DNA from: Symbiodinium natans
Taxonomy: Eukaryota; Sar; Dinophyceae; Suessiales; Symbiodiniaceae
DNA length: 10,000 nucleotides
Reading direction: 5' to 3'
Assembly: GCA_905221605.1 (NCBI GenBank)
Contig: CAJNDS010002441.1
Span: 100,001 to 110,000, forward strand
The notes below the pieces were generated by a model. The model did not search any database, was not told the origin of the DNA, and saw nothing but the letters and a program-made list of their open reading frames with translations. This document shows, piece by piece, positions 5,699 through 10,000 of the stretch (the stretch's first letter is position 1; every line of letters begins with the position of its first letter). The translations under genes and the position numbers were made by a program.

Positions 5699-5771
5699 CC
5701 TAAGCCCTAAACCCTAAACCCTAAACCCTAAACCCTAAACCCTAAACCCTAAACCCTAAACCCCAAACCCG
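5699..5771 (-). repeat. Near-perfect CCCTAAA array
   Basis: About ten units, ending in CCCCAAACCC. Confidence 0.97.
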
Positions 5772-5798
5772 AAGGCGACTTTAACTTCGGATCCTCAG

Positions 5799-5830
5799 AG
5801 TTTCTTCGTCGGAGTTCGGGATCAGGCTCC
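5799..5830 (+). CDS. Weak micro-exon candidate
   Basis: Between the acceptor CTTCGGATCCTCAG and GTGTGCATCC (5831), the phase-0 frame reads SFFVGVRDQA and leaves two bases, which fits 6116-6146. The surrounding island (5772-5866) is open in other frames too. Confidence 0.22.
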
Positions 5831-5873
5831 GTGTGCATCCCTTCTGTAGGACTCTGCGCCGCCCTCAGAAGCC

Positions 5874-5896
5874 CTAAACCCTAAACCCTAAACCCC
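5874..5896 (-). repeat. Short CCCTAAA array
   Basis: Three units, followed by unique sequence to 6020 in which I see only a weak 30-nt AG to GT interval (5917-5946). Confidence 0.9.
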
Positions 5897-6020
5897 AAGC
5901 CTTACAATTCCTTCAGCCTCGAAGTCGGCCTCTGAAGGATCCTTAGGTACTTCCCAAATCCGCACCTAACAGTTCAACTTCGTCCCCCCAAGCCCTTAGG
6001 GTATATTCCTTAACCTTAAT

Positions 6021-6095
6021 TTTAGGGTTTCGGGTCGAGGATTTAGGGTTTATAAGGGTTTATGAGGTTTTTTTTCAGGGTAGGGTTTAGGGTAT
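6021..6095 (+). repeat. Degenerate TTTAGGG array
   Basis: Units TTTAGGG, TTTCGGG, TTTATAAGGG and TTTATGAGG with a run of eight T residues; strongly decayed. Confidence 0.8.
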
Positions 6096-6115
6096 AAGTA
6101 TCTTCCTTAAGTCAG

Positions 6116-6146
6116 GGAGGTTCAAGTCTCTGAGAACCTCCGAAGC
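6116..6146 (+). CDS. Weak micro-exon candidate
   Basis: The acceptor AAGTATCTTCCTTAAGTCAG has a fair pyrimidine tract. After one base the frame reads EVQVSENLRS and ends in phase 0 at GTGGCTACCC (6147). It fits between 5799-5830 and 6233-6313 in phase, but is too short to support alone. Confidence 0.25.
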
Positions 6147-6152
6147 GTGGCT

Positions 6153-6230
6153 ACCCTAAACCCGATACACCCTAAACCCTAAACCCTAAACCCTAAACCC
6201 TAAACCCTAAACCCTAAACCCTAAACCCTA
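6153..6230 (-). repeat. CCCTAAA array
   Basis: About nine perfect units after CCCGATACA; it runs right up to the next predicted exon. Confidence 0.96.
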
Positions 6231-6232
6231 AG

Positions 6233-6313
6233 ACTTGCGAGGGCAAGCGCCCCTGCGGCCTGTGCCCGCCGGAGAGCTTCTGCCCCATCGGTCCTGCGAC
6301 TCGCCTGATGTCG
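6233..6313 (+). CDS. Predicted cysteine-rich exon
   Basis: The island between opposed telomeric arrays reads TCEGKRPCGLCPPESFCPIG, then PATRLMS. About nine in ten codons end in G or C in this frame; one other frame has a stop and the third is also open but less biased. Cysteines are spaced C-x5-C-x2-C-x5-C, resembling extracellular Cys-rich repeats, though too short for a family call. The acceptor is either the array itself (CCCTAAG at 6232) or TTGCGAG at 6241, both in phase 0. The donor is GTGTTAGGG at 6314. Confidence 0.45.
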
Positions 6314-6315
6314 GT

Positions 6316-6410
6316 GTTAGGGTTTAGGGTTTAGGGTTTAGGGTTTCGGGTTTGGGGTTTGGGGTTTGGGGTTTGGGGTTTAAGGTTTCAGGAGTTTAGG
6401 GTTTGGGGAC
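6316..6410 (+). repeat. TTTAGGG/TTTGGGG array
   Basis: Canonical units first, then TTTCGGG and four TTTGGGG, ending with TTTAAGG and TTTCAGGAG. Confidence 0.93.
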
Positions 6411-6414
6411 CTTA

Positions 6415-6490
6415 ATCCCTAAATCCTTTCAAAGCCTTTCAAACCCTTACAAACCCTTTAAAACCCTCTTAACTCTTATAAACCCTAAAC
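6415..6490 (-). repeat. Decayed CCTTTCAAA/CCCTTACAAA repeats
   Basis: Irregular 8 to 11-nt units (CCTTTCAAAG, CCCTTACAAA, CCCTTTAAAA) derived from CCCTAAA. They face the G-rich array and could pair with it. Confidence 0.75.
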
Positions 6491-6577
6491 CAAAAACCCT
6501 CAATTGAAGGGTTTAAGGGGGTCGGAAGAATTTCGAAAAATATTCCCTTATAGTTTTTTACAAGAACCCCCCCCAAC

Positions 6578-6593
6578 AAAAAAAAAAAAAAAA
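6578..6593 (+). repeat. Poly-A tract
   Basis: Sixteen A residues following CCCCCCCCAAC. It could be a reverse-transcribed tail remnant or simple slippage; no retroposon body is recognised upstream. Confidence 0.9.
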
Positions 6594-6610
6594 CTATTTC
6601 AACTATTCAG

Positions 6611-6637
6611 GCTCCCTATGTTAGAGCCTTGGGGGGG
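6611..6637 (+). CDS. Weak micro-exon candidate
   Basis: Between the acceptor ATTTCAACTATTCAG and GTTATTGG (6638), the phase-0 frame reads APYVRALGG. Copy 3 of the dispersed repeat starts 13 nt into the downstream sequence, recalling exon 3350-3439 and copy 2. Confidence 0.22.
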
Positions 6638-6650
6638 GTTATTGGATGGG

Positions 6651-6752
6651 GGTTTACCATCATAGGGGTACCTCTATGGGGGTCCGTTTATGAGGGGATG
6701 CTACTGTTTGGGGGTCTATATTAGGGGCCCCCTATTTTCGTAAACTCTCAAG
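6651..6752 (+). repeat. Dispersed repeat of about 105 bp, copy 3
   Basis: GGTTTACCATCATAGGGGTACC, GGGGGTCC, GAGGGGATGC, GGGGGTCTATATTAGGG, GCCCCCTATTTTCGTAAACTC. It is closest to copy 2. Confidence 0.8.
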
Positions 6753-6912
6753 TAGAACTGGCCCTGGGCTCTGAACGCCAATGTTGAAAGTCTTCTGCTT
6801 CACAAGGACTCCAAGCAGCTTGAACTTGGCTTTTCTTGAAACCTCCGACATGGCATGGTCTCTCTACGCGGCGTCTGATTTCGCAGACCCTAATAGAGAG
6901 TTCGGGGTCTCT
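6753..6912. other. Unassigned, intron-like
   Basis: One frame (6780-6838) reads ANVESLLLHKDSKQLELGFS to a stop, without a clear acceptor. A 20-nt interval at 6887-6906 lies between TTTCGCAG and GTCTCTTTTAGGG. Neither is firm. Confidence 0.35.
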
Positions 6913-6955
6913 TTTAGGGTTCAGGGTTTAGGTTTAGGGTCTGGGGTTTAGGGCC
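6913..6955 (+). repeat. Degenerate TTTAGGG units
   Basis: Five irregular units (TTTTAGGG, TTCAGGG, TTTAGG, TTTAGGG, TCTGGGG). Confidence 0.8.
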
Positions 6956-7030
6956 AGGGGTTGCCGCAACACCGCAACACTCCCACTTTTCAAGACTTTA
7001 CACTCATCCCCAGGACTGTAGAGTTCGGGC

Positions 7031-7104
7031 CGAACCCCCGAACCCCAAACCCCCGAACCCCAAACCCCCGAACCCCGAACCCTAAACCCTAAACCCCAAA
7101 CCCG
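7031..7104 (-). repeat. CCCCGAA/CCCCAAA array with a 15-nt higher-order unit
   Basis: CGAACCCCAAACCCC is repeated about three times and passes into CCCTAAA. A composite unit has replaced the simple heptamer. Confidence 0.88.
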
Positions 7105-7141
7105 AAGAAGCCGAAGCCTGCATCCGTTGGGAGCTTTGTAG

Positions 7142-7213
7142 GGGCTCAGCGCTGGCGGCCTCGGAGTTGAGAGTGTTCTTTTGGATGGGAGGAGGGCTTG
7201 GTTTTGTTTGCGG
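7142..7213 (+). CDS. Predicted internal exon (72 nt)
   Basis: The acceptor CCGTTGGGAGCTTTGTAG ends at 7141, 36 nt after a C-rich array. Twenty-four codons are open, starting GLSAGGLGVESVLLDGRRAW and ending FCLR, up to the donor GTTTAGGC at 7214, which leads into a TTTAGGG array. Both ends are in phase 0. Array orientation on both sides and the telomere-like donor match the best exons. Codon bias is moderate and TTG/TTT codons appear near the right end, so the right part could be intron. Confidence 0.38.
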
Positions 7214-7227
7214 GTTTAGGCTATAGG

Positions 7228-7310
7228 CAGGGTTTGGGGTTTGGGGTTTAGGGTTTAGGGTTTAGGGTTTAGGGTTTAGGGTTTAGGGTTTAGGGTTTAG
7301 GGTTTAGGGG
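7228..7310 (+). repeat. TTTGGGG then perfect TTTAGGG array
   Basis: Two TTTGGGG units, then about nine perfect TTTAGGG units. Confidence 0.96.
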
Positions 7311-7312
7311 GG

Positions 7313-7595
7313 TTGAAATGGGTTGAATGGATTTAAGGCACAGGGCTCAGGGGCTGGAGTTCAGGGCATGGGCTGCTGCTTTGGGGTCTTGCGGCTCTCG
7401 TGCGAACCGATGGCGCTTCGTGATCTCGTCGGTCCTATCGGAGGCGTTTTTATGCTGGTGTCCTGTTCCGCTTTGCATAACTCAGTTTTTTTTGCGTGTT
7501 TACTTGGACCTGTACATAGTTTATAATTACGGCAACCATACTGATAGCACTAGTTGGGGTACTTGTATCCTTGCTTCTAACCACCCATGAACCTC
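7313..7595. other. Unassigned, intron-like
   Basis: Two overlapping + frames are open (7323-7526 and 7327-7590). Neither starts at an acceptor nor shows the codon bias of the exons, and the second runs towards the next array. I regard both as chance. Confidence 0.4.
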
Positions 7596-7656
7596 CAAAC
7601 CCTAAACCCTAAACCCTAAACCCTAAACCCTAAACCCTAAACCCTAAACCCGAAAC
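7596..7656 (-). repeat. CCCTAAA array
   Basis: Eight units, the last ones CCCGAAA. Together with 7228-7310 it forms an inverted pair around 285 nt of unique sequence. Confidence 0.96.
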
Positions 7657-7678
7657 CTCACCCCCGATGCAGAGACTC

Positions 7679-7740
7679 AAGGCAAAGCTTTACAGTAACC
7701 CTAAAGCCCTTGAGCCTGGCATATGAAGGCAAAGCTTTAC
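7679..7740 (+). repeat. 15-bp direct repeat
   Basis: AAGGCAAAGCTTTAC occurs at 7679-7693 and 7726-7740. The 32 nt between them include AACCCTAAAGCCC. Confidence 0.85.
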
Positions 7741-7770
7741 TACTCTTTGCTTAAGAACCCCTCAACAAAA

Positions 7771-7832
7771 TAGGGTTTAGGGTTTAGGGTTTAGGGTTTA
7801 GGGTGTAGGGTTTAGGGTTTAGGGTGTAGGGT
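7771..7832 (+). repeat. TTTAGGG array with GTGTAGGG variants
   Basis: About eight units; three carry TGTAGGG, the word that also appears at predicted donors 3160 and 8399. Confidence 0.94.
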
Positions 7833-7919
7833 TATAAGAATGTTCTTCCTTAGAAATGGCAAGACAGGGATTCTCATCTTGATGTTTTTTGGGGGAGTGT
7901 TTTTAAGCAAACAGTAGTT
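7831..7919 (+). repeat. Dispersed motif 2, copy B
   Basis: ATAAGAATGTTCTTCCTTAGAA, GATGTTTTTTGGG, AAGCAAACAGTAG in the same order as at 2829-2897. Confidence 0.6.
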
Positions 7920-7974
7920 TAGGGCCCTGGGTTTAGGGCTTAAGGGCTTAGGGTCGAAAGGTTAGTCTGTTAAG

Positions 7975-8046
7975 ATCGGCCCCCCAGGAAATCTTCCGCT
8001 CTTATGGGCACAATGCCCTCGCCTCAGCTCACCCTCTCTCCAAGAG
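7975..8046 (+). CDS. Possible exon with a GC donor; left boundary uncertain
   Basis: The unique island ends at GCTTTAGGGTTTAGGG (8047), a GC donor of the telomere-like type. With the acceptor CTGTTAAG at 7974 the phase-0 frame reads IGPPGNLPLLWAQCPRLSSP and ends in phase 0, fitting both neighbours. With the better acceptor GGCCCCCCAG at 7987 the frame reads EIFRSYGHNALASAHPLSK but leaves two bases and does not fit 8339. All frames of this island are open, so the call depends on context. GC donors are known in dinoflagellates but also occur elsewhere at low frequency. Confidence 0.33.
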
Positions 8047-8047
8047 G

Positions 8048-8095
8048 CTTTAGGGTTTAGGGTTTAGGGTTTATAAGGTTTAGGGTTTAGGGTTA
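8048..8095 (+). repeat. TTTAGGG array
   Basis: Five units with an internal TTTATAAGG interruption. Confidence 0.92.
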
Positions 8096-8241
8096 CTTGA
8101 ACCATTTTTGGGGTACGTGAACCTGATGGTTCACCGTCTTTGCCCTCAGACCTCACCCTGCGAACTCTCTGGCAATCTCTCGAAGAGCCCAGATACCCTG
8201 AACCCTATAGTTCCCGGGTCCAAGCAAGACATGGATAAGGC
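8096..8241. other. Unassigned, intron-like
   Basis: CGTCTTTGCCCTCAG (ends 8149) is a good acceptor followed by open frames (for example TSPCELSGNLSKSP), but I find no convincing GT or GC donor before the next array. Confidence 0.35.
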
Positions 8242-8320
8242 TAAACCCTAAACCCTATATACCCTAAACCCTATATACCCTGAGACCCTAAACCCTATAT
8301 ACCCTAAACCCTAAGCCCTA
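8242..8320 (-). repeat. CCCTAAA array with a CCCTAAACCCTATATA unit
   Basis: The 16-nt unit CCCTAAACCCTATATA occurs three times, forming a higher-order variant of the telomeric repeat. Confidence 0.9.
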
Positions 8321-8338
8321 GCTACAGAGTCCTAGCAG

Positions 8339-8398
8339 GACATTGATAAACTTAGGGAGCTCAAGGACACGCAAGGGGCCTCCAAACAGGCCGAAGGG
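8339..8398 (+). CDS. Predicted internal exon (60 nt)
   Basis: The acceptor CAGAGTCCTAGCAG ends at 8338, just after a C-rich array. Exactly twenty codons read DIDKLRELKDTQGASKQAEG, followed by the donor GTGTAGGGTTCAGGG at 8399. Both ends are in phase 0. The peptide is lysine/glutamate-rich and helical, like a short coiled-coil segment, and agrees in character with the downstream exons 8820-8912 and 9713-9804. Family unknown. Confidence 0.5.
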
Positions 8399-8766
8399 GT
8401 GTAGGGTTCAGGGTTTTCGGCGTAGGGTTCACACTACACTCTGGGTCCAAGAAGGTCGGTTCAAACGCCTGAAGCGCACCCCTTTGTGACTGCAGGCTTG
8501 TAAAGCTTTAACTTTGGATCCACGTAGCTGAAGTACCTGTAAAGAGGGAGAAGTCACAAAGGCAAATTTGTTCAGGGTCGTGCAAGAAACAGGAGCCTTC
8601 TGTAGTTACCCACACTGTGCCCTTGTAGCTCGTGTGTAAAATATCAGTAATTTTCCACGCCCTTGTCGGCCTGCAGACCCTAAAAGCCTTGCCCGCCCCC
8701 CCCTTCCCCCCAAAAAAACTTCTTAAGCCCCATGGGGAAGCTCGGCTTGAGACGCCGCAATGTCAT
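8399..8766. other. Predicted intron, unique part
   Basis: It begins GTGTAGGGTTCAGGG. The unique middle contains no convincing open frame. A C-rich patch (CCCGCCCCCCCCTTCCCCCC) lies near 8693-8712. Confidence 0.42.
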
Positions 8767-8808
8767 TAGGGTTTAGGGTTTAGCCTAAACCCTAAACCCT
8801 AAACCCTC
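8767..8808. repeat. Head-to-head telomeric palindrome
   Basis: TTAGGGTTTAGGGTTTAG meets CCTAAACCCTAAACCCTAAA with only about 1 nt between, giving a nearly perfect hairpin of about 17 bp per arm. The acceptor of exon 8820-8912 lies 11 nt beyond. Confidence 0.92.
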
Positions 8809-8819
8809 AACCCAACCAG

Positions 8820-8912
8820 GAGCTTACGCGCATCTACTCCGCAAGCGACGCCCAGCTCCTCGTGGTGGGCCGCCTTCAGAAGTCGAAGCTGGGAGAGGCC
8901 CTGGAACATAGG
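8820..8912 (+). CDS. Predicted internal exon (93 nt), best supported
   Basis: The acceptor CCCTCAACCCAACCAG ends at 8819. Thirty-one codons start ELTRIYSASDAQLLVVGRLQ and end KLGEALEHR, with 25 codons ending in G or C. The donor is AGG followed by GTTTAGGGTTTAGGG at 8913, so the intron opens directly into the telomeric array. Both ends are in phase 0. It joins to exon 9713-9804 to give a continuous charged, helical sequence across the junction (ALEHR-VQDELF). I do not recognise the family; a scaffold or coiled-coil protein is a guess only. Confidence 0.6.
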
Positions 8913-8945
8913 GTTTAGGGTTTAGGGTTTAGGGTTTAGGGCTCA

Positions 8946-9090
8946 TAGGGTTTATAGGGTTTGTAGGGTTTATAGGGTTTATAGTGTTTATAGGGTTTAT
9001 AGGGTTTATAGGGTTTATTGTGGTTTATTGTGGTTTATAGGGTTGATAGGGTTGATAGGGTTGATAGGGTTGATAGGGTTGATAGGGTTT
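8946..9090 (+). repeat. Nine-base telomere-derived tandem array
   Basis: The unit is TAGGGTTTA (about eight copies with single changes), then two TTGTGGTTTA units, then five exact TAGGGTTGA units. It is a stepwise change from the heptamer to 9-mers. Confidence 0.93.
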
Positions 9091-9309
9091 GGGTCTTGAA
9101 TCTTTTAGTATCTCTTCCACTGACTAGCCGTTTTTAGGGTCTAGAGTTTGGGGTTAGGGCTTGGAGTTTAATGGTTCTAGGGCTGAGAGTTTAGGGGCTC
9201 ACGGTTTATCACGTTAACGGCCAGTGTAATTTTTCCAGATACCGTCAAAGAGCACGGGGTTCAGTGTTGAGGGTTTGGAGGCTTAGGGGTGAATGGTTCA
9301 GGTTGTTTA

Positions 9310-9402
9310 GGGTTAGGGTTAGGGTTTAGGGTTTAGGGTTTAGGGTTTAGGGTTTAGGGTTTAGGGTTTAGGGTTTAGGGTTTAGGGTTTAGGGTTTAGG
9401 GT
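9310..9402 (+). repeat. TTTAGGG array with TTAGGG at its left edge
   Basis: Two TTAGGG hexamers precede about twelve perfect TTTAGGG units. Confidence 0.97.
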
Positions 9403-9576
9403 TCACAACAAATCCTCATACACCACACGTATAACTGTTGTGCGGTTCGATTTCCCTTGTCTATGGGCATAAAGGTTACACTGGGCTTCCTGGGCGGGGG
9501 CGAATGTTACTACGGTTTCATAGGCAGTTGGGTTTAAGGTCCTAGTGTAGAGCTTGTGAGGATTCCTAAGCCCACA

Positions 9577-9672
9577 ACCCCAAACCCCAAACCCTAAACC
9601 CTAAACCCTAAACCCTAAAACCCTAAACCCTAAATCCTAAACCCTGAACCCTAAACCCTAAACCCTAAACCC
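9577..9672 (-). repeat. CCCTAAA array
   Basis: About thirteen units with CCCCAAA, CCCTAAAA, TCCTAAA and CCCTGAA variants. It ends about 40 nt before the acceptor at 9712. Confidence 0.95.
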
Positions 9673-9712
9673 CCAAAAAGCCCTCTATGTTGCCATCGTT
9701 GCTGCGGGGCAG

Positions 9713-9804
9713 GTCCAGGATGAGCTGTTCGACATCTTCGTGTTCCACCAAGCAGATGCCCAGAGGGAGTTCAAAGAACGTGCCGAGCTCGGCGCACCCC
9801 CAGG
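9713..9804 (+). CDS. Predicted internal exon (92 nt), best supported
   Basis: The acceptor CCATCGTTGCTGCGGGGCAG ends at 9712. In the phase set by exon 8820-8912 it reads VQDELFDIFVFHQADAQREF and then KERAELGAPP, leaving GG before GTTTAGGG at 9805. About 21 of 30 codons end in G or C. The frame is also open leftwards to about 9681 (LYVAIVAAGQ), so an earlier acceptor is possible. The acidic/basic pattern suggests a long helix. The gene continues beyond the window, since the donor implies at least one further exon. Confidence 0.58.
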
Positions 9805-9868
9805 GTTTAGGGTTTAGGGTTTAGGGTTTAGGGTTTTAGGGGTTATGGGTTTAGGGTTTAGGGTTTAA
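9803..9868 (+). repeat. TTTAGGG array
   Basis: Five perfect units, a TTTTAGGGG/TTATGGG interruption, then three more. It starts at the exon edge. Confidence 0.95.
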
Positions 9869-10000
9869 GTGTTGAAGTGTTGAAGTGCTACCAGGGTATC
9901 CCCATTGCTTGATAAGTAGCTGCCCATGACCATGCAAGAGCACCCCTGAAGCTTGACCCTTCGATCCTTGTGCCGGGACACCTGAGTCATAGACCCCGAC
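9869..10000. other. Unassigned, intron-like
   Basis: It contains GTGTTGAAGTGTTGAAGTGC, a short direct duplication, then unique sequence without an open frame or repeat. Confidence 0.45.

Larger units (their letters stand above)
8913..9712 (+). other. Predicted 800-nt intron
   Basis: It begins GTTTAGGG and ends TTGCTGCGGGGCAG. G-rich arrays fill its left part (8913-9090) and centre (9310-9402); a C-rich array (9577-9672) lies near its end. Unique stretches at 9091-9309 and 9403-9576 hold no convincing gene; a good acceptor-like TAATTTTTCCAG ends at 9238 but is followed by only 20 nt before a GT. Confidence 0.5.

Noticed and set aside
7323-7590. Two overlapping + strand open frames
   Set aside because: They start inside decayed repeat, show no third-position bias and lack splice sites at their limits.
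9239-9258. 20-nt interval after the good acceptor TAATTTTTCCAG
   Set aside because: Including it would break the phase between the two best right-hand exons.
1-10000. True chromosome end (telomere)
   Set aside because: Arrays are short, occur in both orientations and are interrupted by unique, apparently coding sequence, unlike a terminal telomere tract.
1-10000. CRISPR array, tRNA, rRNA or bacterial operon
   Set aside because: The regular repeats are telomeric heptamers in tandem without spacers of constant length, and I see no RNA-gene signature or prokaryotic gene layout.

Overview
The window is eukaryotic nuclear DNA dominated by telomere-type heptamer repeats. TTTAGGG on the + strand and its complement CCCTAAA form more than thirty separate arrays of about 20 to 150 bp, in both orientations, spread over all 10 kb. 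TTTAGGG is the telomere motif of plants, many algae, dinoflagellates, chromerids and coccidian apicomplexans. Very short exons rich in G/C at third positions, together with one possible GC splice donor, make a dinoflagellate or related alveolate/alga my first guess (inference; chromerid or coccidian not excluded). This is not a plain chromosome end: the arrays alternate in direction and are separated by unique sequence.

No long open reading frame exists. Reading the unique islands by hand, many are short stretches (about 30 to 110 nt) that are open in one frame on the + strand. They are preceded by an AG acceptor, often with a CCCTAAA array upstream, and end at a donor that is itself a telomere-like unit (GTTTAGGG, GTTTTAGGG, GTGTAGGG, GTTTGGGG, GCTTTAGGG). 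I interpret these as exons of one + strand gene that enters from the left and leaves to the right. The best supported exons are 57-110, 1121-1176, 1811-1855, 2367-2427, 2709-about 2805, 8339-8398, 8820-8912 and 9713-9804. Their reading phases fit when joined (1121 to 1811 to 2367 to 2709, and 8339 to 8820 to 9713). Weaker candidates fill the middle. The predicted protein looks helical and charged towards the right end; I do not recognise the family and assign no function.

The introns tend to begin with a G-rich array and end with a C-rich array, so each intron RNA could fold back on itself. The 281-nt intron 2428-2708 is almost entirely one such inverted repeat. Other repeats include a dispersed element of about 105 bp beginning GGTTTACGAT (about 631, 3446 and 6651, and inverted near 4228), part of which lies just inside predicted donors; a second dispersed motif near 2829, 6090 and 7831; and a 9-bp variant array at 8946-9090.

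Layout: 1-1180 has left-hand exons and arrays; 1180-2340 has long introns with one small exon; 2341-3440 is a dense exon and array block; 3440-5200 has weaker exons, homopolymers and one 201-nt open stretch; 5200-7220 has several medium and weak exons; 7220-8240 is mostly intron; 8240-9870 has the best right-hand exons; 9870-10000 is unassigned. All exon calls come from reading by eye; transcript or protein evidence would be needed to confirm them.
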